From Dendrobium chrysotoxum (lineage: Eukaryota > Streptophyta > Magnoliopsida > Asparagales > Orchidaceae), in NCBI GenBank assembly GCA_019925795.1, contig CM034314.1:28513774-28577773 (forward strand): DNA of 64,000 bases, in the 5' to 3' direction. The position numbers were made by a program, and so were the translations under genes. Every line of letters starts with the position of its first letter. Position 1 is the stretch's first letter. The notes under the pieces were generated by a model, which saw only the letters and a list, made by a program, of their open reading frames with translations, was not told the DNA's origin and ran no database searches. Below, one piece after another: positions 1 through 12,000 of the stretch.

Positions 1-732
1 AATATGCATAATCATAACCTCTATATCATATAAAAAGTTATGCTATGAATGTTTTACCGGTGCAAAGTTATCTCTATTTTTCGCTAATGGATACAAAATT
101 TTAATCGAAATATTAACTAAAACTTGCACATTTTTTAAAATTGAGATGGGCATAATGTTCCTTACCTCGAGGCGAACAAGTTTTCCAACTAGGCTGATGG
201 ACGAAGACGGCTCAAAGTCGCCCAAAAACTGGATTTCACTTTCTCTCACTTCTCTTTTTCTTCCTAATTCCATAATCCATTCTCTATTTTGGGATAAAAT
301 AAAAAAAACAAAGTTTTATTATAAGATATGATAGTGGATTAGGATTTTTTAATAAAATATTAATTTATTTCTAATTATTTAATATTACAATATTAATTTA
401 ATACAAAATATTTTATATCTTTAAATCCAAAAATATAAAAATTACATAAAAATATTTATAATTTAGTAAATTTTAATTAGAAAATTCTAGTGACATCAGT
501 TTGCAAAATGAACACCTAACGGTCCCCAAAACCCCATTTGTACCGATAGGTGCCGTTTTCTTAAGAAATTTTGATAGTACCCAAAAATTATAAAAAAATT
601 AGGGAAGCTAAAACACAATATTATAAATGTTCTGGAGAAGATGGTTTATGATTTGGACTTATTATGACTCCAGAAATAAATATTAACTGTTCTAGGTCAA
701 AAATTCTCATAAGAAAATTTAGGAGTTTCACA
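1..732 (-). mobile_element. 3' LTR (partial) of Tekay-like Ty3/gypsy element R1
   Basis: This block is repeated at 3,847-4,576 in the same orientation at roughly 90 percent identity by eye. Both copies end on the plus strand in TTTCACA, that is, the minus-strand LTR begins TGTGAAA. The pol remnant reads toward it, so this is the 3' LTR; its far end lies left of the window. The divergence between the copies says the insertion is old. Coding noise inside it is not a gene. Confidence 0.8.
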
Positions 733-1480
733 ATCTACCCACCTAAAAAAAATGTCATCCTCAACATTCCCAAAGCAAAATGAGTCAAAATAAACCTGGA
801 TACAACTGCCTCATATCAGATTCCTTCTCCCACGTAGCCTCTCTGGCGGTCCTATGCTTCCACTACATCTTAACCATAGTTTGCTTCTTATTTTTTTCAC
901 ATCATATGCCAAAATCTTTTCAGGTTCTTCCCTATAGTATAAATTCGGACGAACCTCAACATCTTTAGCAGATAATCTCTTCCCAGAATTAGACACCCAC
1001 TTTCTCAAAGATGATACATAAAACACACTGTGTATATCAAACATATGATCAGGTAATAATAACCTATAAGCAAAACTACTAATCATCTCAATGATCTCAA
1101 AAGGTCTAATGTACCTTGGACTGAGCGTGCTAATTTTCCCAAATCTACTGACACCTTTCATAAGGCTGACATTAACATAAATCAGGTCACCAATCTATAA
1201 CTCAACCAACCTGTGCTTCTGATTGTAATATTTCTTTTGCCTATCCTGTACAGATTTCAATATTTCTCTAATTAAATTGATCTTTGTAGTTGTATCATCC
1301 ACAAAGGCTGAACATATCACCTGTATATCTCTCACCTCTATCAAAGTCAAGGGAGTCCTATATTTCCTTCTATACAGAGCTTTATAAGGAGCCATGCCTA
1401 TGCTGGATTGATAATATTGTTATACGCCAACTCTATCGACGGGATATTATCCTTCCAACTACCTCCAAAATCCAAAATAC
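733..1480 (-). pseudogene. R1 integrase C-terminal end and chromodomain-like tail
   Basis: Minus-strand reading gives MAPYKALYRRKYRTPL (1,395 downward), then the GPY/F-type module with LSPRYIRPFEI and the tail LRKWVSNS, as in Ty3/gypsy chromovirus integrases just after the catalytic core. A shifted frame continues to EATWEKESDMRQLYP near 790-830, typical of the end of Tekay/Del-type polyproteins, and stops just before the LTR. Frameshifts and stops interrupt it. The DDE core is absent, so it cannot be an active integrase. The short gap before the LTR at 733-745 is where a polypurine tract belongs. Confidence 0.85.
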
Positions 1481-1800
1481 ATAGTCTCAAGCAATACAGA
1501 AGATCCAACAAGCTGATCAAATAGATTATAAATCCATTATAGTGGATACTTGCTCTTGATAGTGACTTTGTTCAACTTCCTATAGTCATTACATATACGT
1601 ATCGTATCATCCTTTTTCTTCACAAATAGAATAGGTGCTCCCCAAGGAGAAACACTAGGAGGAACAAATCCCCTATTAACCAACTCCTGAAGCTGAACCT
1701 TTAACTCCTGAAGATCCTTTAGTTCCATCATATATGGAGCTTTAGATATTGGGGCCATACCCAGAAATATGTGAATACAGAACTCTAAGTCTCTATCCAG
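1481..1800 (-). pseudogene. R1 reverse transcriptase, N-terminal fragment
   Basis: The minus strand reads through [20 protein letters not shown] and [20 protein letters not shown] to [15 protein letters not shown], the start of a Ty3/gypsy RT. It runs on to LFDQLVG near 1,500-1,515, then jumps within about 30 bases into the end of the integrase. The palm with YxDD, RNase H and the integrase core are missing, so roughly 2 kb were deleted. The enzyme is dead. Confidence 0.88.
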
Positions 1801-2600
1801 AGGTAAACTGACTAACTCCTCATAAAATACATCTAAAAAATCTCATACTACCAGGATATCAGAAAGAGAACCAGCATCTATACCCCTATCCGAGATTGAT
1901 GCCAAAAATACCATACAACCCTTCTTCCATAATCTATCAGATTCCAACATCGAGATCAAACAGGATAAAATACCTCTAACTCCTTAGAATATATAACTTT
2001 CACTACCCATAAATAATGTAACTCGATTTTTCAAGCAATCAATCTGAGCCCCATACTGACTCGACTAATTCATACCCAGAATAATATCATATGAAGAAAT
2101 AGGTAATAAAATCAAACTAGATTTTCACTTCTTATCAAAAATCTCAATATCACAAAAATAGAATATATTGGCTATCATACTATCTCCAGCCAGTAAAATA
2201 ATAGAAAGAGAAATAGGCAATATAACTGAAGCTAAGTGTAGTAAATCGAAGAAATGCTTAGAAATAAATGAATGACTAGCTCCAGAATCAAATAAAACAT
2301 GATATAGATGTTCAGAAATATAAATTATATCTCTAACAATATTTGGGGTATCCTGAGTCTCTTACTGAGTCAAATTGTATACACGTGGCTGAATTGGAGC
2401 TGGAGCAACAAAATTACTATGCTCTCTCTGACCACCGCCAGATGGTCTCCTTGCAACTAAACTGTAACCATCAGCTCTACCAGATGGTCCCTCAAAAAAG
2501 TAGGGAGAGGAACTGTCCTCGGTCTCCCCATCAATCGTACAAAGCTCTCAGATATGGACTCAGAACATCGGTCAAATCCTACCTATGGACACTCTGCTAC
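1801..2600 (-). pseudogene. R1 protease region (retropepsin remnant)
   Basis: At 2,270-2,290 the minus strand encodes DSGASHSF, the aspartic protease active-site motif of plant gypsy elements, followed by ISKHF. The stretch toward 1,801 reads like the linker before RT ([10 protein letters not shown]). Stops and frame changes are frequent. The order gag, protease, RT, integrase identifies the gypsy superfamily. Confidence 0.78.
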
Positions 2601-3260
2601 CCGATACCTATTTGACTGCATCTAAAATATTATCTAGTCATCTTATAGCACTGACCTGAATGGCATCGACCATAACTCTGGCATACAGGTGCCCCACTAA
2701 TAGAACCAGAATTGGCTAAGTTTCCACTACCGGAGACTACTGTAGATGCTGACTTTCCACCTCTCCTCGAATCTCCAGGTGTAAATCTGCTCTTCTTCCC
2801 ATAAAAGCCACTACCATAAGTCTCACCACTGAACCTCTTCGTACTAGTAGTCCACTGTTGCTAAGTAGCCATCAGTTTGTTCTCTATCAGATGAGCCCTC
2901 TCCACAAGCTCAAAGAAATCAAAATTGTGAAATGGCACAAGAGGCTATCTCAGACTATCCTGAAGTCCTCTTAGGAACTTGTAGCACTTCTCCGTAGGAG
3001 TGCTAACCAACTGTGGAGAATATCTAGCCAAAGTAGTGAACTCTATCTCATACTGCATAACTATCATGCTCCCCTTAACCAACCTTAAAAAAGTCTCCTG
3101 CATTTGATATCGTGTAGAAGGTGGTAAAAACTAGGCTCTAAACACATTAGAGAACTCCTCCCAGGTAATCAGATAGTTTAATCTCCCTTGAAATTTTTCC
3201 TCCTGCTAGCCCATCCACTAGTATTCTACCTCGCCATTTAATAGAAATACTGCTAATGGT
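2601..3260 (-). pseudogene. R1 gag remnant with degenerate zinc knuckle
   Basis: Minus-strand translation shows a retrotransposon gag helix block: LITWEEFSNVFRA, MQETFLRLVKGSMIVMQYE, LARYSPQLVSTPTEKCYKFL and FFELVERAHLIENKLMA, from about 3,190 down to 2,870. Near 2,620-2,690 lies the Tekay-style double Cys region (VCQSYGRCHSGQCYKMTR, then YFRCSQIGIG) with a stop in the second knuckle. The N-terminal third of gag is not visible before the 5' LTR. Confidence 0.78.
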
Positions 3261-3299
3261 ACCTTCCTCTCAGGAGGACACTACATACCGTCAAATATT

Positions 3300-4576
3300 T
3301 AAAAGCAGTTAAATTCAATTTAAATAAATCACTAAACTGAGAATCACTAAACTGAGAAGTGCAATAAATGCATAATAATTATTCTCTAATTTAAATAATA
3401 ATACAAAATAAATAAATAAATTGAATTTTATATCATAAAGTAGTTCAGATCTCATTTTTTGAATCTAGACAGGAGAATTCTTGCCCCTTATAACTCCCTA
3501 TAATTCTCTGACATAGACAGAATCTTAAAGGATTCTGACCCCTTATGACTCTTAATAGATATAATTTAATCACATGTGCACATATATCATCATATTATAA
3601 TAATTAAAGAGTAATTAAGCATGTATTAAAATTTTACAGTGTTGTATAATAGTTGACAACAAAAAATCCAACTAGGCGAAAATACACATTTTTAGAAAAT
3701 TACCAAATTACCAGAGATCATATAAAATTATATTTGAAGACTTATATTTTACTACACTATATTTCAACATCTAGATAATTTTCTATTGAATAAAAACTCC
3801 ACAAATTTCAAAACCCCCGGTGTAAAATTTCTAAAAAATATTTAAAATATACATAATCATAACCTCTATATCATATAAAAAGTTAAGCTGTAAAAGTTTT
3901 ATCGGTGCAAAGTTATCCCCATTTTTCGCTAATGGTTACAAAATTTTAATCGAAATATTTGCTAAAACTTGCATATTTTTTAAAATTGAGATGGGCATAA
4001 TGTGTCTTACCTCGAGACGAATAAGTTTCCTAACTGGGCCGACAGATGAAAATAGCTCGAAGTTGCTCAAAAAACCAGATTTCACTTTCTCTCACTTCTC
4101 TTTTTCTTCCTAATTCCTTAATCCGTTCTCTGTTTGGGGATAAAATGAAAAAACAAAGTTTTATTATAAGATATGATAGTGGATTAGGATTTTTTAATAA
4201 AATATTAATTTTTTTCTAATTATTTAATATTAAAATATTAATTTAATACAAATTTTTTTATATCTTTAAATCCAAAAATAAAAAAATATAAAAAAATATT
4301 TATAATTTAGAAAATTTTATTTAGAAAATTCTAGTGCAATTGGTTTGCAAAATAAACACTTGACGGTCCCCAAAATCTCATATGTACCGATAGGTGCCGA
4401 TTTCTTAAGAAATTTTGATAGTGCCCAAAATTTATAAAAAAATTAGGAAAGCTAAAACACAATATTATAAATATTCTGAAGAAAATGGTTTGTGATTTAG
4501 ACTTATTATGACTCGAAAAATAAATATTGACTGTTATAGGTCATAAATTCTTATTAGAAAATTTAGGGGTTTCACA
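3300..4576 (-). mobile_element. 5' LTR of R1
   Basis: The part 3,847-4,576 aligns with 1-732, including the outer end at 4,576. The inner boundary, toward gag, is not fixed: sequence from about 3,300 is non-coding, and no tRNA-Met-type primer binding site was seen beside it. If the LTR reaches ~3,300 it is about 1.2-1.3 kb long, typical of Tekay elements. Confidence 0.7.
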
Positions 4577-5838
4577 GACTCCATCCAAAAATGCATGGAG
4601 AAGGTGAATCAATCAAACTCACCATATATTATAATGCTAAGGAGCTATAGAGTGTACTCAACAAAAGAGAAAACTTTTTGAGGGAAATTTGAAGGGGAGA
4701 TGCAATAAAAGGAAGAGATATGGAAGGCGAATAAGCTTTATTGAAGTAGAGGTCACCAAGGTCTACTAAGGCTAAGGAAAATGAGGAAAAATATATTTTC
4801 TTTTTCAACTCAAATGAGTTTAAGGACATCATTCTTCAAGGTCAATCCATCTACGCAAGGTTACCTGAGGAATAACTCAAGTCCATCCTCAAAAATAAGT
4901 TTAGTTATACAACCATGAACTCATTGAGGTAGTCCTCGTAATCCACCTACACCTTAGCTTATAACCATCTATAAGTTATAGGGAGGGTGCCCTACAATAA
5001 GAAGGCCTAGAACTCTATCCTAAAATGCATGGAGGATGAGAAGTCATTCAAACATTCCATTGAGGAGAAAGTTGAGGAGAAATAGAGTGTTTTCATCAAA
5101 AGAGAAGATGCTCTAATGGCAAATTTGAAGGAGATGTTGTAGAAGGAATCAACACTAAAAGTGAAGGAGCTTATTGAAGTAGAGGTCGCCAAGGTTCATT
5201 GAGACTAAGGTGATTGATGAAATATATAGTTCCTTCTTTGATTCCAATGAGTATGAGGACATCTGTCTTCAAAACCAATCCATTAACTACTCAAGGTTGC
5301 TCAAAGAAATCTCTAAAAGTGAGCTCATCTATGTAGTTATGAACTCATTAAGGCAGTCTTAGCAGTCCACCCATGCCTTAGCTCACAACCATCAATGAGT
5401 TATAAGGAGGATTCCCTCCATCAAAAAGGCCTATGACTCCATATAAAAATGCATGTTGGAGGAGAGGTCTATTAAACTCACCATGAAGGACAAAACGGAG
5501 GAGTTGTAGTGTGTACGCATTAGAAGAGAAGATGTTCTGACAGCATATTTAAAGGTGGAGATGTTGTAGAAGGAAGTAGATCTAAAGGCAATGGAGTATG
5601 ATGAAGCAGAGGATGCCAATTTTCATTAAGGCTAAGGTGATTGAAGAAAAATATATTTCCTTCTTCAAATCTAATGAGTATGAGGATAGGGGGGAGGGAC
5701 TGGGGGTTGCAGGGGGGATTGAGTATTGTCTAGGGAAGGTTATCTCGATGTTCAAGCTCAATGCAAAATTTCATAATCCAACCATTTTCTTTAAAGAGAG
5801 TAAGGAGAGTGATGATATGAGTGCAACTGGAGATTAAG
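4577..5838 (+). repeat. Three tandem ~428-bp units of decayed coding sequence
   Basis: Units start at about 4,590, 5,021 and 5,446, each with an AAAATGCATG-like start. Each then has matching stretches such as AAAAGAGAAGATG and TCCAATGAGTATGAGGA. Plus-strand readings share phrases (SNEYED, EEKYISFF, MNSLRQS, HALAHNH) interrupted by in-frame stops at related places, so a coding segment was duplicated and then decayed. The third unit keeps an open frame to 5,838. I do not recognise the protein. A poly-T/ATCAAAAGGAGAATTGT stretch follows at 5,866-5,918 and resembles the 3' end of Copia SIRE-type internal regions, so this may be the tail of such an element. Confidence 0.6.
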
Positions 5839-7620
5839 TCACACTCACTCATCTTATTTAATTTTTCTTTTTCTTTTTTTTTTTTCTTTTTTTTTTGGCC
5901 ATCAAAAGGAGAATTGTATATGTAAAGTTACATGAACAAAATGAAATTACTTTCCTTCTTACTTATCTCATTCTTATGTTTTTCTGTTTATTTACTAACT
6001 CTCAATTTTTTTAAGTATTGAACTTGATGATGTTGGTATGATTAATAAATGTGTATTGGGCATTCACCTACAGATAATGTAAGAAGTAGCCTAAAATTTT
6101 TCTAATTTTTAACTAGCCAATAATCATACTATAAATGAATGATGAGACACTCTAGGATTCAATGGAAGGATTAAATATCTAATCCTAAGTTTTAACTCAA
6201 CCATAAATAGAATAAACTAGAGCTAACTATCATATCTAATGTAATAAAAACATCATTTAATTTCATTCTTTAAAATTCATATACAATAATTAAGTGCATA
6301 TTATATTTGAACATTAAAAGAATTCAAATTGGGTTATAAAAGAATACCTTAACTACCATGATTCAGAGGATCCATACTCTACCTCCATCTACTCTGCTGA
6401 GCCCTTTCCTTTTTTTTAAATGTCAAAAAGTATCACAATATGAACACAACTAGCTTAGTAGACTTCTATTTCTAAAACATCACAAATATCAATATCCCTT
6501 TTGAAATATTAATAATAATTTATTTAAAGATTAAGTTAATCAATAAGAAAAGGATCATGTATTAGGAAAAGTGATTACTAACACACACTTGGGTTCTGAA
6601 TGATTACTTGTATTTTCACAATCAATCTTTACAAAATTATCAAATGTGTTAGATAACACTTTCCATCAAAATATTACTTATACTGGGCTTTCTCATTTTT
6701 CTCATAATTCATTTAGATACATCATAATCAGTTCAGAACAGCATTTATATGCTAATTATTCAATTATCGAGTTATGCAATGCATGAGTATAATATACATA
6801 CCACGATGATGGCTTGTAACTCCCTTTAACCTCCTGCATCTGCATTGAATAAATGGGACCATAATAGAATATAATAGAACAAAATAACCTCCCACACCTG
6901 CTTTGTGCAAGTGAGGTTAGAATCCCTTCCACATCCATATGATAGATGGGGAAAGAATAAAGCATAGAAGGCCTTCGTATCATTTTAGAGAGTGTACTTA
7001 TCACATTTTAGAATTCAGAGCTCCTCCAATGCCCTGCATGAATTATGCAATTTGAATGCAACAATAAGTAATCATGATTTTAACCTGTAATTATGAGGAT
7101 GCATGGAATACTAGAATTGCATACAATAATTCACATCATCACATAAAAACATACCAACTAGACTTTTTCCATTCTAATTATAATTATAGAGAAATTTCCA
7201 TAACATTATTTTATTTTTTTTATAAAATTATTATGAAAACTATAATTGCCTCACTTGTTTGACACACAAAAAATTCAGTGTAGATAAATCTAACCGGTAG
7301 AAATCTGACTTCTTAGAGTTAAAAAAGTTTAGAATAAAGCATTCAATAATATACTAAAAGTTACAACGTGAAAATATTTTAAAACCCAAGAAAAACATAT
7401 TTTAATTCATATGTTTATTATAGAATTTCTTGAATTGAAATACGTGGTTGGAGTTTATAAGTCTACCTCATGCTCTATAAAATCCTTAACTAGCCCAACA
7501 GATGAAACTCAAGCTTTGGCCTCCAAACCCTCTCTTTCCTTCTCCTTCTCTTTCCTTCTTCTTCTCTTCCTCCTCCAACAAGAGGTTGGGGAAGAGGGGT
7601 TTTAAAAAATAGTTTTAGAT
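5839..7620. other. No gene; possible decayed LTR sequence
   Basis: AT-rich, without believable coding. The 5,866-5,918 stretch looks like a polypurine-tract neighbourhood of a Copia SIRE-type element read on the plus strand. A pyrimidine-rich stretch at 7,530-7,575, then a purine stretch, resembles the end of a gypsy LTR. Neither is bounded. Confidence 0.35.
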
Positions 7621-8312
7621 ATTTATCTAAAAAAACATTATTTTGTGTCTAGCACCAAGACGCCCACCTCGTAGAATCTTTGCACTCAACAAAATACTCT
7701 GCATCCTCCCGAATTCCTCCAAATAAGGAGTTGAGTGGTTCAACGACACCACCCAGTGCCGCAACACTCCCCTATATCTTCTTCCAAAATAAATAACTCA
7801 ATGTCATGGTGCCACCTCCCTTAGCGCCATAGTGTACAAAGGGAAATTTTGTCCCAAGAGTTTTCTCTTCCTTGCAAACTTGAACTTTACTCTAATGTAG
7901 TTATTCTTGAACTCATTATAAGAGTAAATATTCCTGAGCTTGGTACATGCACCATTATAACTGAACTTGATAGAAGAGTAATTGAACTTAGCTTTCAAGT
8001 GATTATACCTCTATGAGTTCAATACATAACATTGAAATCCCATGAGGTTATTATTATATTCTAATTCTCAGACTTGATAGGGTTGATTTATACTTCATTT
8101 TACTACTTTCTCGCTAAAGGATAAAATAAGATTCACGCTTAGTGAGTTAATCACAACTTTCCATGTATAGAGTGTAGAGAAAACTCATTATTATTTAATT
8201 ATTTATATGTAAACTTAGAATAAAGTTATATAGGTAAGCTACATCTTATTCTAGACTTTGCAGTCTATTCAAGGGTTACCACCTTTACTCACTAGCTATA
8301 TAAGAGTTAAGT
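7621..8312. other. No gene; unassigned intergenic repeat-like DNA
   Basis: Phrases such as GTGCCGCAACACT and GGTGCCACCTCCC recall similar 'gcgccac' wording at 26,160-26,290 and 55,850-56,080, suggesting a shared repeat origin. No boundary or coding was seen. Confidence 0.3.
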
Positions 8313-8680
8313 GCTACTCATTATGGATCATATTGTGATGGGGGGAAGTTAGTTTATATGACTACTTTCCTTAACATGAAGTCATCGTTATCTTTAGTTG
8401 GACTCACCTTATGCCATACTTTATATTATTCAAGGGGATCTCCTAGACTTTCTAGGTATAGCGGACTCATATGCTACTAATTATTTATCTTATCATTATG
8501 GGGAGAGTCCGCTTATAGGGTTACTCGCCTTTGCTTAAAGTAATCATAGTCTTTAGCGGGTCTTACTTTATGCTATACTTTATAGTTTATTAGGGAAACA
8601 ATTAAGACTCTCCAACTAAAAAGACTCATATGCTACTAATTATAGATCTTGAATAAATGGGAGTCAGCCTATAGGGCTTG
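8313..8680. repeat. ~159-bp tandem repeat, about 2.3 copies
   Basis: Units start at about 8,313, 8,472 and 8,631 with a TGCTACTMATTAT motif. They share the order ATGGGG, TTATAG/TTATATG, TTTAG, ACTCACCTTATGCCATACTTTAT (or close variants) and GACTCATATG. The array lies just beyond the integrase end of the Tat-like element, where tandem repeats before the 3' LTR are common in that lineage. Confidence 0.65.
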
Positions 8681-9435
8681 GTGAATTGATATGAGAACTC
8701 ATCAGTGTGTCCTTGGTGATAGGCACCTATAATTTATAGTTCGAGTTATTTATTTTTTGTCTTTGATTAAGAATTATATTAATTATTTGAGAAGTTTGAT
8801 TTACTGATCATGTGGGAGAGACTTGACATCTCCCTATCCTCTTTCCTTTCTTTCCTTCTTCTTTCTATTTATTCTTTTTTTCTTTTGCATGATGAAGTAG
8901 CTTGTTAAGCTATAGCAAGGAACTTAAAAGTATCTCACCAAAGTGACACAATAAGGAATAAGGAGAAAATATCGCTTTAGTGGAGACTTTAGTTCTCTTG
9001 GGAGCATTGGCTCTTGTACAAGTCTTTGTTCCTTGGGGCCTTAACCCTCATATAGGAAGTTGTTTAAGTCACTCTTTAGCTTGAACCTAAATGATAACTC
9101 ATTAGGTTCCCTCCACTATCAGTCATCCTCTATTATTATAAAGTTAAGTGGCTTAAGGTAGCAAGTTTTATTCCAAATATCCAACACTCATCAGGAACTG
9201 CAAGTTATTCATTATATAGTGTGATCTCATCACTGAGACTTTGTTACCCAACTTGCTTATGCAAGTTTCCCGAGTATTTAATTACAATTAAAATTGTGGA
9301 TGGCCAAGTTTATTATTTTATATTGATGGCTGTGTGTGTTCCGAAAGCCTAATTTTGATTAGTCATGGGTTATAAGTTATCCTCACCTATATTAGTGCAT
9401 GTTGGAATTACAAAAGATATAGAATGAATAAAAGT
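8681..9435. other. No gene; probable 3' non-coding part of Tat-like element
   Basis: Follows the integrase stop in minus orientation. No LTR partner could be matched elsewhere in the window and no coding was seen. Confidence 0.35.
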
Positions 9436-10539
9436 TTATTTTATTGAGTAGAATTTAAATATAAAAATATAAGAAGTATAAGGACTTCCCCTTGGGTAGC
9501 ATATCTTTAGGTCACCAACACTCCATGTTCTTAGTGTCACTTTTTTTGAGTACATGCATAATAAATAGGCTCCAGGGAAATCTTTTACTCTAACAATGTA
9601 AGGACCTTCCCATGTTGATCCCAATTCACCAAGGATAAACTAGCAAGCATCAACATCTACCTTTTTGTGGACTAGGTTGCCTGAGTGGAATTCCTTCTCC
9701 TTAATATGTAATTTATAATACTTAGCCATTCTTATGATCTCTTCTTATTTAAGGGTGGCTCATAATTTTAGATCCTCTAAAAGGTCATTGGTTATCACCA
9801 AGCCTTCCTGGTTCCTAGCCAACCACTCACTCAATTCATCTTCTTTATATCTAGTAGCATCGACCACTCATTGATTATGTAACTAAAGCTCTATTAGAAG
9901 TGATGTTTTGATGCCATGGCAAAGTGAGAAAAGTGTTTGTCCAATTTTTTAGGAGGAAGTCATCCTCACCACCTACAAGATGAAGGGAAGTGCCTCTACC
10001 CATCTACCCCTTCCATCTTCTACCATAGAGGTTTAGGATTTTCTTGTTTACTGCTTTGACCTGCCCATTGGATTTTGGGTGGTGGACTGAGTCAAACTTG
10101 AGGCAAATTTCTAATTCTTAATAAATGTCATTTAGACTCTTGTCAGTAAATTGAGGCTCATTATCAGTAATAATTATGTGTTGGAGGTCATATTTATAGA
10201 TTATGTCTATCCATATGAAGTTCCTAACAATAGTGAAGGATATCTTGATAAGTTTTTTGCTTCTATAGACTCAATAAAGTAGCTAAACATGCCTAGTATG
10301 ATTTTTCTTTGCTCAGTAGAAGGTGGGAATTGCCTTAATAAATCCATCCCCTCATGTTAAACGTCCACAAACTACTAATGAGTTATAGCTTATATGATGG
10401 TTGTAGTTGCATGAGGAAAATCTTTTTATAATGAGGGAGCCTGCTCAAAATTTTTTCTGCATCCTTCCTTAGAGTGGGTTAGAAATACCCTTATCTATAA
10501 GTTCTATAAGCGAGTGTTCAACCTCATGAATGAATATTG
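9436..10539 (-). pseudogene. Integrase (core and C-terminus) of Tat-like gypsy element T
   Basis: On the minus strand the order is GMDLLRQFPPSTEQRKII (near 10,350), ITDNEPQFTDKSLNDIY with the second catalytic Asp (near 10,160), VHHPKSNGQVKAVNKKIL with the Glu region rewritten as Lys (near 10,060), and FSLCHGIKTSLL. The end module follows: MAKYYKLHIKEKEF then LGSTWEGPYIV and TWSVGDLKICYP (9,490-9,720). These are hallmarks of Ty3/gypsy Tat-lineage integrases. Stops and frameshifts are scattered. The upstream zinc-binding part lies at 12,412-12,780, separated by the inserted solo LTR. The catalytic Glu reads as Lys (QVKAVN rather than QVEAVN), so the enzyme would be dead even without the breaks. 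Confidence 0.88.
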
Positions 10540-10789
10540 TGTTGTGAATTTGGATTCAAGGATTATAATTTTGATGATAAAAAATATTTCTATTTCTGTT
10601 TGATTGCCTAACCTTTTAGGTCCATAAGATCAAGTGTAATTTAAGCCAGCTCAAGATCGAGTCTATTTGTGTTCAGATGTAATTTTTTCCTTTCTTGAGT
10701 CAAATGTAATGTAATGGATCCCCAAGCTAAGCAACCTTGCACACACACACTCAGGGGGAGAATTTTAGAGAGTTAGAGTTTCTGTTCTG

Positions 10790-11615
10790 TTTTGATCATA
10801 TCATCTTAGATGATCTAATATCGTCCTAGACAATCCATTAAAAATAGAAACCCTAATTAGGGCAGCCATGTTAAGTCGGTCTGATTAAGTAGATCATCCT
10901 GGACGATCCTTCTATCATCCGGGCTGATATGCTTAAATCAAAACTTCTCAACCGCCAGACTTATTTAGGTAGGTTTTTTATTTTAAGATTTATATCTAAT
11001 CATACAGGATAATATATATATATCATCTTGGATAATTCATTACAACCATGCCTAAATTAGTCAGGTGATTAAGAAAAGTAATTAAAGACTGATTGATCGA
11101 TTACATCATCCTGGACAATTGTAAGATCATCCTGGACTATCAGTTATAAATCCTCATCGTCAAATATAACTTTCCTGGATGACCTGATCGATGTGCTAGA
11201 TGATATGGCTGTATTTATACTAATCATATAGGTCAATAGACTTATTATCCTGGACGATCAGTTATATTGAAATCATCCAGCATAGTTATCCTGGACAACT
11301 TGACCGATATGCTGGATGATATTGGTTATTTTTGAACTAATCGTACATGACAATATACATATCATCCTGGATAATCAAGTCATTTTCTACATATCATCCA
11401 TACCTTTTTCCTGGACGTCCCGAACTAATTGCTAGATAATATTCCTAATTTTGAACTAATCATCCAGGATGATCGCAGGATCATCCTAGACGATCAAAAT
11501 AGACCATGTCTTCTAATCGTCTAGAAAAACCAGATTGTCCAAGCCAAAAAGGGCTGAGTTACACTAATCGTACATGACGATGCAGGATTGTCCTGGATGA
11601 TCTTTGATGGCAAGT
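10790..11615. repeat. Dispersed/inverted ATCATCCTGGACGATC motif cluster in solo LTR
   Basis: About fifteen variants of ATCATCCTGGAYRATC occur in both orientations. For example, 11,459-11,476 pairs ATCATCC with its inverse AGGATGATC, directly followed by GATCATCCTAGACGATC. Spacing is irregular (20-80 bp), so it is a motif cluster rather than a clean tandem array. Confidence 0.7.
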
Positions 11616-11873
11616 TAAAATTTAGGGTAATATTTGAGCCCTTCTATTTAAGCTCTCTGGTTTATTAATGCAAAAATGTTTTGCTGCTGTCCTCTCCTAA
11701 GAGAGTCTTGAGAGGGAGAGGGAGAGCTTGGGAGAGAGAGAGAGGATCTTATGAGGGGGAGTTAGTGAGGTGTTTATAAAGGTTGTTCCAAGCAAGGATT
11801 CGAGTCATCTTCTCCAATCATCGTCCCTTGTTCCTTGGTGGCTCTGTGAGAAGGATCATCAGCAAGAAGATCA

Positions 11874-12000
11874 AGGTTTTTTGTCTGCTTCATGAGGAAG
11901 CAAAAGGAAGTAAGGTTCTCTGCCTGCTTCAGGAGGAAACGAAAGGAGGTAAGGTTCTCTCTGTGCTTCAGGAGGAAGCAAAAGGAGTTTGGGTTCTCTG
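11874..12000 (+). repeat. 39-bp tandem repeat, three copies
   Basis: AGGTTCTCTG-type starts fall at 11,874, 11,913, 11,952 and (partial) 11,991, an exact 39-bp period. Units contain GCTTCAGGAGGAAGC. Because 39 is a multiple of three the frame stays open, which explains the open reading frame here. Confidence 0.85.
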
